A stretch of DNA of 64,000 nt from JAWLHU01 sp049324875. GTDB lineage: Bacteria; Bacillota; Sulfobacillia; Symbiobacteriales; Symbiobacteriaceae. Each line of letters begins with the position of its first letter. Position 1 is the stretch's first letter. The stretch lies in the NCBI GenBank assembly GCA_049324875.1, contig JBMONC010000048.1, positions 1 to 64,000 of the forward strand, in the 5' to 3' direction. A program made the translations under genes and the position numbers. The notes under the pieces were generated by a model that saw only the letters and a program-made list of their open reading frames with translations, was not told where the DNA came from and did not search any database. Of this stretch, positions 16,604 through 25,518 are shown piece by piece.

Positions 16604-18241
16604 CTAGACGCTGATCGCCCCGGCCCGGAAGTCGCTGGCGCCCAGCTTCACGTTGACCACCGCCACCTTCCCCGCCGCCAGCGCCCGCTCCAGGGCCGGG
16701 CGGAGCTGCTCCGGCCGCTCCACCCACTCGGCGTGGGCGCCCAGCGCCGCAGCGGCCAGGTCGTAGCGGGTGTGCTCCAGCCCCGTGGCCGGCGCCCGCT
16801 CCTCGCCGAACATCTGGATCTGCCCCCGGCGGATCTGGGTCCAGCCGGCGTCGTTCCCCAGCACGATCACGAAGGGCAGGTTCTGCCGGACCGCCGCCTC
16901 CACCTCCATCAGGTTGAGGCCGGCGGTGCCGTCGCCCAGGAAGAGCAGCACCTGGGCCTCGGGCCGGGCCAGGCGGGCGGCCATGGCGAAGCCCATGCCC
17001 ACCCCCAGCGTCCCCAGCGGGCCGGGGTCCATCCAGCCGGCCGGGTACCGGCGGACCCGGACCACCGAGGCGGCGGTGGCCACGAAGTCGCCCCCGTCCC
17101 CAATGATGATCGCATCCTCCCCCAGCACCGCATCCACTTCGGCGCAGAGCCGGAGCGGATCGACCGGCGCCGCCTGCGAGGTGAGCGAGGGCCGCATCTT
17201 GGCCAGTTGCTTCTCCTCCACCTCACGCAGCTTCGCCAGCCACGCCTGCCGGGCCGGCTTGCCGGCACCCAGGTCGCCGGCGGCCAGGAGCTGGGCCATC
17301 ACGGCGGCGCTGTCGCCGGGGATGGCGACGGCAGCATCCCTGTTGTGGCCGGGCTCGGCGGCATCCAGGTCGACCTGGACCAGCCTGCAGTCGTCGTTCC
17401 AGGTGGGCGGACCGCCGTAGCTGAGCCGGAAGTCCAGGGGCGTCCCGAAGACCAGCGCCACGTCTGCCTCCGCCAGCGCCGTCTTGCGGGAGCGGCTCCA
17501 GGTGCCGTCCAGCAGCCCCCGGGCCATGCCGGAGACGTAGCAGGGGGCGCCCACCTCGGCGGCGAACCGGCGGGCCACCTCCCACTGGGGCGACCAGCGG
17601 ATCTGGCTGCCGATCAGCACCACCGGCCGCTCCGCCCCCCGCAGCAGCGCCGCCGCCTGCGCCACCCGCTCCGGGTCGCCCGGCATCGCCGGCCGCCCTG
17701 CGCAAGGGGCGGGCAGCTTGACCGAGTCGGGCTCCACCGAAGCGAAGAGCAGGTCCAGCGGCATCTCCAGGTAGACCGGCCCCGGAATCCCCGAGAGCGC
17801 CTTGCGGAAGGCGGTGGAGATCATCTCCGGGATCCGGTTCGGGTCGGTGACCGCCACCTGCCACTTGGTGATCGGCCGCATCACCGAGAGCAGGTCCATC
17901 TCCTGCAGGGCGCCCTTGCCCGAGAGGTTGTAGGGCCCCTGCCCGCCGATCACCACCAGGGGCGACTGCGCCCGGTAGGCGTTGGCGATGCCGGTCACGG
18001 CGTTGGTCACCCCCGGCCCCGCCGTGACGATGGCGACGCCCGGCACCCCGGTCAGGCGGGACCAGCCGTCGGCGGCAAAGGCGGCCGTCTGCTCGTGGCG
18101 CACGTCCACCACCCGGATCCCTTCATCAATGCAGCCGTCGTAGATCGACATCACGTGGCCCCCGCAAAGGGTGAAGACCACCTGCGTCCCCTCATGCTTC
18201 AGCGCCCTGGCCACCAGCTTGCCGGCATGGTTGAAGCTCAT
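16604..18241 (-). CDS. Thiamine-diphosphate enzyme (acetolactate synthase/2-hydroxyacyl-CoA lyase type)
   Basis: 545 residues. The Pyr domain carries the catalytic Glu in DVRHEQTAAF. A central Rossmann-like domain follows (GSQIRWSPQ, VQVDLD), and the PP domain has the ThDP motif GDGTAGLNLMEVEAA ending in N. Order and length fit acetolactate synthase-like enzymes or oxalyl/2-hydroxyacyl-CoA lyases. The GALQEMDLLSVMRPITKW segment resembles the latter group somewhat more. No small regulatory subunit gene is near, so branched-chain biosynthesis is not supported. AGGAGGGGG precedes the ATG, and a perfect CCAACCGGTTGG lies upstream. Confidence 0.85.
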   Translation of the reverse strand: MSFNHAGKLVARALKHEGTQVVFTLCGGHVMSIYDGCIDEGIRVVDVRHEQTAAFAADGWSRLTGVPGVAIVTAGPGVTNAVTGIANAYRAQSPLVVIGGQGPYNLSGKGALQEMDLLSVMRPITKWQVAVTDPNRIPEMISTAFRKALSGIPGPVYLEMPLDLLFASVEPDSVKLPAPCAGRPAMPGDPERVAQAAALLRGAERPVVLIGSQIRWSPQWEVARRFAAEVGAPCYVSGMARGLLDGTWSRSRKTALAEADVALVFGTPLDFRLSYGGPPTWNDDCRLVQVDLDAAEPGHNRDAAVAIPGDSAAVMAQLLAAGDLGAGKPARQAWLAKLREVEEKQLAKMRPSLTSQAAPVDPLRLCAEVDAVLGEDAIIIGDGGDFVATAASVVRVRRYPAGWMDPGPLGTLGVGMGFAMAARLARPEAQVLLFLGDGTAGLNLMEVEAAVRQNLPFVIVLGNDAGWTQIRRGQIQMFGEERAPATGLEHTRYDLAAAALGAHAEWVERPEQLRPALERALAAGKVAVVNVKLGASDFRAGAISV

Positions 18242-18323
18242 CCCGATATCCCCCTCCTATCCGGATGATTACTTCGGTTGATGGTTGGAATATTCCTTTG
18301 ATTAAAGCAGGAAACCTTCCAAC

Positions 18324-18335
18324 CGGTTGGGCGAG
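18324..18335. promoter_or_regulatory. Perfect 12-bp palindrome upstream of the TPP enzyme gene
   Basis: CCAACCGGTTGG lies about 85-95 bases before the start of the TPP-enzyme gene, within the only non-coding stretch on that side. It may be an operator. Position is read by eye to within a base or two. Confidence 0.35.
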
Positions 18336-18382
18336 ATCGGCGCCCAGATCCCGGCCTTCATGGGGCGAACCGCATGACGAAA

Positions 18383-18410
18383 CAGGCCCCGCCGGCGTTG
18401 GCGGGGCCTG
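18383..18410 (-). terminator. Terminator of terC-like gene
   Basis: An 11-bp perfect stem CAGGCCCCGCC / GGCGGGGCCTG is followed by TTTC on the minus strand. Confidence 0.7.
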
Positions 18411-18416
18411 CAGATC

Positions 18417-19340
18417 TCACTCCGTCTTCTCCGGGATCGCCAGCGAGGCGACCACCGAGACGGCGATCACCCCCAACACCACCGAGAGGGAGATGGCGAT
18501 CGGCAGGTGGTAGCCGAAGGGCAGGGCGAGCATCTTGGCGCCGATGAAGCCCAGCACCAGCGAGAGGCCGACCTTCAGGTAGCGGAACCGGTGGATGATG
18601 CCGGCCAGCAGGAAGTAGAGCGCCCGCAGCCCCAGGATGGCGAAGACGTTGGAGGTCAGAATAATGAAGGGATCACGGGTGATGCCCATCACCGCCGGGA
18701 TCGAGTCGATGGCGAAGATCAGGTCGGTCGCCTCCACCATCACGATCGACATGCCCAGCAGGGTGAGCATCGTCCTGCCGTTCTGCCGGGTCAGGATCCG
18801 GTTGCCGTCAAAGCCGGGGTAGACCGGGAGCACCTTGGCGGTCCACTGGTAGACCTTGCTGTCCTGGATGTTCCCCTCATGCCCGCCGGCGGTCAGCATC
18901 TTCCAGGCGGTGACGATCAGGAAGAGGCCGAAGAGCGGCAGCAGCCAGGTGAAGCGCTCCACCAGTTCGACCCCGAGGAAGATCAGGATGCCGCGCATGA
19001 TGATGGCGCCGATGATGCCCCAGGCCAGCGCCCGGTGCTGCAGCCCGCCCCGGATGCCGAAGAAGCCGAAGATCATGGCAATGACGAAGATGTTGTCGAC
19101 GCTCAGCGCCTTCTCCAGGGTGTAGCCGGCGATGTACTCCATCCAGGTGACGGCGCCATACTGCCAGTAGACGTAGCCGCTGAAGGCCAGGGCCAGGGCC
19201 ACCCAGCCCACCGAGTACCAGGTCGCCTCCTTCAGGCCGATGTCGTGGTCATCCCTGTGCAGGACGAAGAGGTCGACCCAGGTGGCGACGGCGACGAAGA
19301 GGAGAAAGAGCAGGAGTTCGAGTCCGTGGGTACCAACCAT
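18417..19340 (-). CDS. TerC/Alx family membrane protein
   Basis: 307 residues with about nine membrane helices. Conserved acidic motifs of TerC are present: LEKALSVDNIFVIA and EATDLIFAIDSIPAV. Family members are implicated in Mn2+ efflux or metalation of exported proteins (Alx, MeeF/MeeY) and in tellurite resistance loci. The ATG at 19340 has AAGGAG eight bases upstream; the long upstream frame overlaps a divergent gene and is rejected. The 190-base intergenic region was checked for a manganese riboswitch without a convincing match. Confidence 0.92.
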   Translation of the reverse strand: MVGTHGLELLLFLLFVAVATWVDLFVLHRDDHDIGLKEATWYSVGWVALALAFSGYVYWQYGAVTWMEYIAGYTLEKALSVDNIFVIAMIFGFFGIRGGLQHRALAWGIIGAIIMRGILIFLGVELVERFTWLLPLFGLFLIVTAWKMLTAGGHEGNIQDSKVYQWTAKVLPVYPGFDGNRILTRQNGRTMLTLLGMSIVMVEATDLIFAIDSIPAVMGITRDPFIILTSNVFAILGLRALYFLLAGIIHRFRYLKVGLSLVLGFIGAKMLALPFGYHLPIAISLSVVLGVIAVSVVASLAIPEKTE

Positions 19341-19527
19341 GTTCAGGGCTCCTTCCCTATCAGGTGGATGTACGCAGGTCAGTCTTAGGGTTCCCGGCAA
19401 GCCGCTGCTCTTCTCATCCCCTGCGGTGCCAATAGATACCCGCGGCTCGTCGCCGGCGATGGCTCCCCGTAACCTTTCGGGCCCCACCTCCGTTATGCTC
19501 AGCGAGAACGACAAAGGTGGGGACATC

Positions 19528-21174
19528 ATGCGCACAAAATCATGGCTGTCGCTGCTGCTGGTGCTGGGCCTGCTGCTGAGCGCCTGCACCAAGCCAGCGG
19601 CCGAGAGGCCGGCTCCGACCCCGGATTCAAGTGGGGCTCCAACCGCTCCCGACAAGACTCCCGGAGGCTCCCAACCGCCTGCGGACAGCCCGAAGCCCGT
19701 CCCGGATCTGACGCTGCCCCTGAAGGCGTCGACCAACGGGCTGATGGTGCGGCTGACCCTGAAGCCGGGGGAGGAGCCGCAGGCGAATGGGCTCTACTTC
19801 GTCGACACCGCCACCGGCGAGATCGAGGGCTGGACCGCCGCCCACGCTGAGGGGATCTCCTTCTCCGCCGTGGCTGGAAGCCAACGCTGGGTGGTGGCCC
19901 GGGCTCCCGTCGACACCTACCTGGTAGACCGGCAGAGCCAGAAGGTCTGGCAGTGGAACGCCAAGGAGCTGGCCGTGGTAGCCGCCTCGGATGACCTGCT
20001 CCTCTTCGAACTGCTCGGGCCCGATCCGGGCAGCCGCTTCGTGGTGGTCAACGCGGCGCTGGAGCCGCTCTCGGTCTTCAGCGGGGCGGAGGGGCCGCTC
20101 CACTCCCAGTCCCAGGCCCGCTTCGCTCCCGATGGCCGCAAGCTGGTCCACCTGGGCCACGACGGAGCCCTGCGCCTGGTGGATGTGGCCACGGGCAAGA
20201 CCGAGCCGCTGGCCACCGACCTGCCCCAGCGGGAGGGCTTCCACCCGGTGGCCTCGCTCCGCCTCTCCCGCGACGGCTCGGAGATCCAGGTGGCGGTCAC
20301 CCACTACCCGACGGGCCAGTGGAGGCCTGATCTCTCCAGCGACCTGCTCCGCTTCACCTGGAACGGCAAGGCGGCGGCTGCCCCGCTGACCGTGCCGGGC
20401 ACCTCTCCCTCGCTCTCCCCCGATGGCAAGCTGGTGGCGTACGAGTCCGCCTTCCAGGGCAAGGTGCCCACGGTGGTGATCGCCGATGCGGCCAGCGGTG
20501 AGCCGCAGGCCTGGACCCGGAGCGGGGCGCTCTGCTACCAGGACCAGGGGACGATCGGCGGGCGCTGGCTGGCCGACGGGTCCGGGGTGCTCCTGCGGAC
20601 CTACGGCGACCAGTTCCAGTTGATGACCCTGGACGGCCGGCTCCGGACCAACCCGGTCTGGGGCGCTCAGGGCGCCGAGCCGCTGCCCGCCCCGGACAAC
20701 CCGAGCCTGCTGGCGCTGCGGGACCGGTCGCTGGTCGATCTGTCCGGGAAGGTGCTCCTCCCCGGCGCCGAGAGCGACAACCGGTTCGGCGACCTCGATC
20801 CCTGGGGCGCCGACAGCAGCGAGATGCTGCTCACCCTGCCCCACCTGGGCCACGGGGGCCGCTGCGGAAACCTGATCCTCCTGCCCCCCAAGGCGGAGAG
20901 CGCCGCCTCCGCGCAGTACGATGCGCCGATGCACCTGCAGGTCAACACCCCCGGCGAGTGCCTCACCCTGCGGGCGGAGCCCAACGGCAAGGCGATCAAG
21001 TGCCTGCCCCACGGGACGAAGCTGACCGTCACCCCCGACAGGCAGCCGGTGCCGCTGCTGATGATGGAGCAGCCGCTGGTGGGGGGCCACTACTGGATCC
21101 ATGTGCAGGCCCCCGAAGGCCTCTCGGGCTGGGTGGCCATCACCGGCGGCTTCCTGACCTGGGCTGAGCGATAA
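19528..21174 (+). CDS. Lipoprotein with beta-propeller and SH3b domains (paralogue 1)
   Basis: 548 residues. The signal peptide ends in lipobox LLLSAC and is followed by a proline-rich linker (20-65). A TolB/WD40-like propeller fills about 70-470 (repeated SPDGKLVA, FAPDGRKLV blades). A bacterial SH3-like C-terminus follows (ECLTLRAEPNGKAIKCLP; SGWVAI). It is homologous to the lipoprotein at 23490: both share GLYF/GLFF...ATGE[IV]EGW and VDRQS...WN at matching places. It is predicted to be anchored outside the membrane. Binding partner unknown; SH3b domains often bind cell-wall peptides. Confidence 0.85.
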   Translation: MRTKSWLSLLLVLGLLLSACTKPAAERPAPTPDSSGAPTAPDKTPGGSQPPADSPKPVPDLTLPLKASTNGLMVRLTLKPGEEPQANGLYFVDTATGEIEGWTAAHAEGISFSAVAGSQRWVVARAPVDTYLVDRQSQKVWQWNAKELAVVAASDDLLLFELLGPDPGSRFVVVNAALEPLSVFSGAEGPLHSQSQARFAPDGRKLVHLGHDGALRLVDVATGKTEPLATDLPQREGFHPVASLRLSRDGSEIQVAVTHYPTGQWRPDLSSDLLRFTWNGKAAAAPLTVPGTSPSLSPDGKLVAYESAFQGKVPTVVIADAASGEPQAWTRSGALCYQDQGTIGGRWLADGSGVLLRTYGDQFQLMTLDGRLRTNPVWGAQGAEPLPAPDNPSLLALRDRSLVDLSGKVLLPGAESDNRFGDLDPWGADSSEMLLTLPHLGHGGRCGNLILLPPKAESAASAQYDAPMHLQVNTPGECLTLRAEPNGKAIKCLPHGTKLTVTPDRQPVPLLMMEQPLVGGHYWIHVQAPEGLSGWVAITGGFLTWAER

Positions 21175-21179
21175 TGAGG

Positions 21180-21210
21180 GAGCGGGCGAGCCCTGATGGG
21201 TCGCCCGCTC
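21180..21210 (+). terminator. Terminator of propeller lipoprotein 1
   Basis: The stem GAGCGGGCGAGCCC / GGGTCGCCCGCTC (one bulge) begins five bases after the stop codon and is followed by TCACTCTT. Confidence 0.7.
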
Positions 21211-21267
21211 TCACTCTTCCCGACCGGCCTCCCGCTCCCGGACGGTCAAGCCGGGGAAGTCGCTCAG

Positions 21268-21294
21268 CGCCCCGTGCCGGTCAGCACGGGGCGC
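21268..21294 (-). terminator. Hairpin downstream of ykgJ-like gene
   Basis: An 11-bp perfect stem GCGCCCCGTGC / GCACGGGGCGC with a five-to-six-base loop. It lies beyond the read-through extension of the YkgJ-type gene. The T-run is weak. Confidence 0.5.
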
Positions 21295-21419
21295 CCGTCG
21301 AAGATCAATCAGGCCGCTTGCCGGGATTCGGTCAAGGTGGCGGCCAGGCAGGCTACGGCAAAGAGGAGAGCGAGGAAGGTGAAGATGGCGATCCGCCAAA
21401 CGGGGTGGCCCGTGCTCTG

Positions 21420-21686
21420 TCACTTTTCCCGGCCGGGCCGTGTCTCCTCCTCCAGCCAGGTCAGCCAGGCCAGCGCCTCCGCCGCCGTCTCCCCGCACAT
21501 CTCGGCAGATGGCTGAAGCGAGGCGCAGACGGCCGGCCGCTCCGGCTTTCCGAAGAGCAGGCAGCGGTTCTCGTCCGAAAGCTGCACGCACCGGACGCCC
21601 GCCGGCTTTCCCTCCGGCATTCCCGGGATCGGCGAGGCGATCGAGGGAGCGATGCAGCAGGCAGCGCAGCCCACACGGCACTCCAT
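21420..21686 (-). CDS. YkgJ-family cysteine-cluster protein
   Basis: 88 residues. The cysteine pattern CRVGCAACC near the N-terminus, RCVQLSDENRCLLF in the middle and later VCASL and MC match the YkgJ/UPF0153 metal-binding (Zn or Fe) family. GGGAGGA lies six bases before the ATG at 21686; upstream extension to 21875 enters the divergent FKBP gene. After the TGA stop the same frame stays open for 38 codons and encodes a hydrophobic helix (see findings). The role is unknown. Confidence 0.8.
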   Translation of the reverse strand: MECRVGCAACCIAPSIASPIPGMPEGKPAGVRCVQLSDENRCLLFGKPERPAVCASLQPSAEMCGETAAEALAWLTWLEEETRPGREK

Positions 21687-21825
21687 AGGAATCCTCCCTC
21701 CGCTCAGAGCGGGCTCCCTCCTTGATTCGCAACCCCATGGGGCCAATCCTCCGCCGCCGGCAGGTATCCGCCGCCACAGACGGGAAAACTCTTCCTGACA
21801 GGTCTGCCGATCAAGGAGGATATAA

Positions 21826-22440
21826 ATGGAAGTGATCCCGTCCGGCCTGAGGTATGAGGAGATTGAGGTAGGCACCGGCCCCCGCCCGCAGAAGGGCGAC
21901 TTTGTCCAGGTCCACTACACCGGCTGGCTGACCGACGGGACCAGGTTCGACAGCTCGGTGGAGCGGGGCCAGCCCTTCGAGTTCAAGCTGGGCGTGGGCC
22001 AGGTGATCCGCGGCTGGGATGAGGGGCTCGCCACCATGCAGGTGGGCGGCCGGCGGAAGCTGCACATCCCGCCCGAGCTGGGGTACGGCGCCCGGGGCGC
22101 CGGTGGGGTGATCCCGCCCAACGCCGAGCTGATCTTCGAGGTGCAGCTGCTGGGAATCCGCAGCGTGGAGCTCCAGATCGAGGAGGTCGAGGAGGGGACG
22201 GGCCCGCAGCCGCAGGAGGGGCAGATCGTCCAGGTCCACTACACCGGCCGGCTGGCCGACGGGACCACCTTCGACTCCTCCTACAGCCGGAACGAGCCGC
22301 TGGAGTTCGTGCTGGGCGCCGGCCAGGTGATCCCCGGCTGGGATATGGGCATCGCCACCATGCGGGTGGGCGGGAAGCGAAGGCTGGTCATCCCGCCGGA
22401 GCTGGCCTACGGCAAGCGGGGCTACCCCGGGGTGATCCCG
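21826..22440 (+). CDS. Tandem FKBP-type peptidyl-prolyl isomerase, 3' end missing at gap
   Basis: At least 205 residues and no signal peptide. Two FKBP domains follow one another: residues 1-110 (VQVHYTGWLTDGTRFDSS ... IPPELGYGARGAGGVIPP) and 114-205 (VQVHYTGRLADGTTFDSS ... IPPELAYGKRG). The active-site aromatic and Asp residues are present in both. Only the last strand of the second domain, probably 10-20 residues, is lost in the gap. AAGGAGG stands six bases before the ATG. Double FKBPs of this size are cytosolic folding helpers. It is divergent from the YkgJ-type gene. Confidence 0.9.
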
Positions 22441-22540
22441 NNNNNNNNNNNNNNNNNNNNNNNNNNNNNNNNNNNNNNNNNNNNNNNNNNNNNNNNNNNN
22501 NNNNNNNNNNNNNNNNNNNNNNNNNNNNNNNNNNNNNNNN
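22441..22540. other. Assembly gap (100 N)
   Basis: One hundred N. It removes the end of the FKBP gene and the space before the convergent acetyltransferase gene. Confidence 0.99.
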
Positions 22541-22547
22541 CATCCTC

Positions 22548-23279
22548 TCACCCAGGCAGAAGGCGGACCCGCTCCCCGCCGCAGCGGCGCCTCAGCTCCG
22601 CTGCGTTCCGCTCCGCGGCCGCCCGCCCGAGCCACGGGGTCCAGTAGGCCTGCATCGTGCCTACCACCAGTTCGGTCTCGACCCACTCCGCCCCCTCCCG
22701 GGGGCAGTAGAGCAGGTCCATGCTGGTGATGGGCTCGCCGCCGGAGCCCTCCGCCGGCTGGAAGTAGGCCACGTCCACCCGGCGGAAGCCCAGCCGGTGG
22801 AAGATCGCCCGCCGGGCCACCGGGTCGGAGCCCACCGCCCGCTCTTGCTCCAGCTCAACCGGCGAGAGCCGCTCGGGCGCCACCACGTCGATGAAGAGCC
22901 CGTGGACCGGTCCCCTCTCTCCCGCTGCCGCATCCAGCGCGGCGAACCGGGCCTCGTGCAGCCGCCGGGCCAGGCCCCGGCCCCGCTCCTCCGGCGCCAC
23001 CGCCATGAAGCTGGAGAAGCCGGTGCGGACCGGGGGGAAGCAGTGAAAGACCACGCCGCCCACCACCCGCCCCTGCAGCTCGGCAACCAGCATCAAGTTC
23101 AACCGGTCCGCGCTCTGGCGGGCCAGCATCACCGGGAGGTACTGGGGCGGGATCAGCAGGTCCGGGTCGGCATAGACCCGCTCCTGGAGCTCACCGAAGG
23201 CCGCAATCGCCGGATCGGCGGGATCGGTCACCCGCCGGATGCGCAGATGGCTGGAATCCAGAGCAAACGCCTCCCTCAC
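22548..23279 (-). CDS. GNAT-family acetyltransferase
   Basis: About 243 residues. The core GNAT fold is visible at 60-170: strand LMLVAELQGRVVGGVVFH, then the acetyl-CoA loop VAPEERGRGLARRLHEARF (R/QxxGxG/A). The C-terminal third is specific to this subgroup and not recognised. The start is uncertain. GTG at 23279 is taken here, but a CTG at 23261 has GGGAGG eight bases upstream and may be the true start. The acceptor substrate is unknown. Confidence 0.8.
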   Translation of the reverse strand: MREAFALDSSHLRIRRVTDPADPAIAAFGELQERVYADPDLLIPPQYLPVMLARQSADRLNLMLVAELQGRVVGGVVFHCFPPVRTGFSSFMAVAPEERGRGLARRLHEARFAALDAAAGERGPVHGLFIDVVAPERLSPVELEQERAVGSDPVARRAIFHRLGFRRVDVAYFQPAEGSGGEPITSMDLLYCPREGAEWVETELVVGTMQAYWTPWLGRAAAERNAAELRRRCGGERVRLLPG

Positions 23280-23489
23280 CGGTCTCGGGCCGGTCCCTCT
23301 GGTGAGATTCTGCCCGATCCGCGGGCGGCGGTCAAGCTGATGGTGCGCCCGCTCTGCCTCCCCGCCAGACCGGGCCTGGCTCCGCCGGTTCGAGACCAGG
23401 AGCCGGGCCACCACCCGGTGGCTGCCGGGAACCATCCCGTCGCCCGTACCGTCTTACAGCCGAGATGGGGTCGAGAGGAAGTGGCAGCC

Positions 23490-25466
23490 GTGTCCCGAAG
23501 GCTTCTCAGCACCCTCCTTCTGGGGCTGGTCCTGATGGGCTGCGCCAAGGAGCCCCCAGCACCGCCGCCCGCCGGCGAGCCTGAAGCCCCGCCCCCCACG
23601 ATGGGCGGGAAGCCGGCGGGGGACGGCTCGGGGAGCACCACCGGGCCGTCAGAGCCGCCCGTCGAGCCGACCGGCAAGGCCGGCCTCCAGCCGGAACCGG
23701 CGGGCGGCCTGAAGGAGTTGATCAGTCAGGAGGGAGAGGCGCCGGTCCGGCGGATCACCTTCCGTCCGGGGGAGAAGATCGGGCAGGTCGGCCTCTTCTT
23801 CCTGAAGCTGGCCACCGGGGAGGTCGAGGGCTGGGTACCGGCTTCGGGTCCGCGGGCAGCCGGCCCGACCTGGGTCTCCAGCGACAACCGCTGGCTGGGC
23901 GAAGAGAGCTACGCCGTCGATCGGCAGAGCGGAACCGGCTATCGCTGGAACCGCCAGACAGCCCGGCTGGTCACCGCCCGGGGCGACCTGCTCCTCTTCA
24001 TGACCGGCAGCCGCTACTGGCTGGTCAGCGAGGGGATGCAGCGCTTCCAGCCGCTCGACCTGCCCGCCGCGGCGCGCCCGTTCGCCGCCATCGCCCCCGA
24101 CGGGCGCTCCCTCTGGCTGGTGAGCGACGGCGAGGTCTACCTGGTGGAGACTGCCACCGGCAGGGCGGAGATGCTCGGCCGGATCGGGGGGGCGGAGCCC
24201 GGCATCCCCAGCATCATCTTCAACCAGGGGGAGATCGCCGTCACCATCACCACCCCCCTCTTTCAGGGGCGGCGGTGGGGCAGTGAGATCCTGCGCTTCC
24301 GCCGGGATGGCCGGCTGCTGGAGCGGCGCACCACCCCCGGCCTCGCCTACCCCTCGCCGGATGGGAAGCTGGTGGCCTGGGAGGGCGATATCCTGGGCCT
24401 GACCCACACCCTGACCATCGGGTCGGCTGATCTGTCGCCCCAGCTGCGGCTGCGGGGGGAGATGAGCTGCTCCATGCCCTTCCAGGGCCCCTACTGGCTG
24501 CCCGATGCCAGCGGCCTGGTGGTCCGGACCAGCCGCGGCCCCCGCCTCCTCAAGCTGGACGGGAGCCTGGAGCCGGCGCCCTCCAAGACGGATCAGGCAT
24601 GGGCGGTGCCGGTGCCGGCCCCCGACCGGGCTGACCGCTTCACCATCCATGGCACTGCGGTGATCGACGCCCACGGCAGGGCGGTGGCAGCAGCCTTCCA
24701 TGACATGACGGTGGGCCGCCTGCATCCCTGGGGCGAGAGCAGCGAGGAGATCCGCTTCATCCTCCTCCTGGGCGGCAGGGGGGTCTCCTGCGATCCGGAC
24801 ATCTTCCCGCCGGAGGTGGAGCGGGCGCCCTTCGCCCCCCTCGCCGGCCTGACGGTCAAGGTGGCGCCGAACGACTGCGTCAACCTGCGGGCCTCCTTCA
24901 GCAAGGAATCGCCGGTGATCACCTGCCTGCCCGACGGCGCCCGGCTGACCGCCGCCGAGCCGCCCGGGGTGAACAACAAGGGGGAGCTGCGGCGGTGGGG
25001 CAACCCCATGGAGACCGGGAACGGCGGCCCCTGGTGGTGGTATGTCCGGACCGAGCAGGGGCAGCGGGGCTGGGTCTACCTGGACGCCGAGTACCTGACC
25101 TTTACCGTCGCCGATCGGCCCGAGGAGCCCGCCGACCTCCTGCTCCGGCGGGTGGAGGATCAGCTTCACAACATGGCCTTCTGGCTCCGGGTCGCTTCCG
25201 GAGAGCAGGTCTGCGGTGAGCACTGCGCACCCGGGAGCAGCGGGATGACCGCCGCGGTGGCAGGCCTGATCTTCTGGTGCGAGACCGGACCCGGTGCCCT
25301 CGGGGCCGACCCCGCTTACGACCCGGCCCTCCACGGCCCCGGGCTCTCCCGGCTGCGGGCCGCCTGCCAGGGGCTCCAGTCGGCCCGGGAGCAGATCGGG
25401 CCGCCGGAGGAGGGCCCGGCCTGGAACCAGCGGGTGAAGGAGCTGCTGGCACAGCTGGAGCGGTGA
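23490..25466 (+). CDS. Lipoprotein with beta-propeller and SH3b domains (paralogue 2)
   Basis: 658 residues. Lipobox LVLMGC is followed by a long Pro/Gly-rich linker (22-70), a propeller (about 80-440), an SH3b-like domain (DCVNLRASF...VITCLPDGARL, then RGWVYLDAEYL) and an extra helical C-terminal tail of about 120 residues not found in paralogue 1. The GTG at 23490 is preferred because GAGAGGAA lies nine bases upstream; the GTG at 23481 is an alternative. Related to the gene at 19528 by shared blades. Surface-anchored; function unknown. Confidence 0.85.
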   Translation: MSRRLLSTLLLGLVLMGCAKEPPAPPPAGEPEAPPPTMGGKPAGDGSGSTTGPSEPPVEPTGKAGLQPEPAGGLKELISQEGEAPVRRITFRPGEKIGQVGLFFLKLATGEVEGWVPASGPRAAGPTWVSSDNRWLGEESYAVDRQSGTGYRWNRQTARLVTARGDLLLFMTGSRYWLVSEGMQRFQPLDLPAAARPFAAIAPDGRSLWLVSDGEVYLVETATGRAEMLGRIGGAEPGIPSIIFNQGEIAVTITTPLFQGRRWGSEILRFRRDGRLLERRTTPGLAYPSPDGKLVAWEGDILGLTHTLTIGSADLSPQLRLRGEMSCSMPFQGPYWLPDASGLVVRTSRGPRLLKLDGSLEPAPSKTDQAWAVPVPAPDRADRFTIHGTAVIDAHGRAVAAAFHDMTVGRLHPWGESSEEIRFILLLGGRGVSCDPDIFPPEVERAPFAPLAGLTVKVAPNDCVNLRASFSKESPVITCLPDGARLTAAEPPGVNNKGELRRWGNPMETGNGGPWWWYVRTEQGQRGWVYLDAEYLTFTVADRPEEPADLLLRRVEDQLHNMAFWLRVASGEQVCGEHCAPGSSGMTAAVAGLIFWCETGPGALGADPAYDPALHGPGLSRLRAACQGLQSAREQIGPPEEGPAWNQRVKELLAQLER

Positions 25467-25472
25467 ACGCGC

Positions 25473-25498
25473 ACAGGCACCCCGTCTGGGGTGCCTGT
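25473..25498. terminator. Hairpin between convergent lipoprotein and MFS genes
   Basis: An 11-bp perfect stem ACAGGCACCCC / GGGGTGCCTGT with a GTCT loop, located between two stop codons. No clear T-run. Confidence 0.6.
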
Positions 25499-25518
25499 CA
25501 GGCTGTAGACGAACTCTC

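Noticed and set aside
15672..16727. N-terminal extension of the MFS gene
   Set aside because: It crosses the ArsR gene on the opposite strand; the TTG at 15671 has AGGAGGGG.
19341..19527. yybP-ykoY manganese riboswitch before terC
   Set aside because: GGGGAG and TTGCCGGG words are present but the conserved loops and pairing of the consensus are not.
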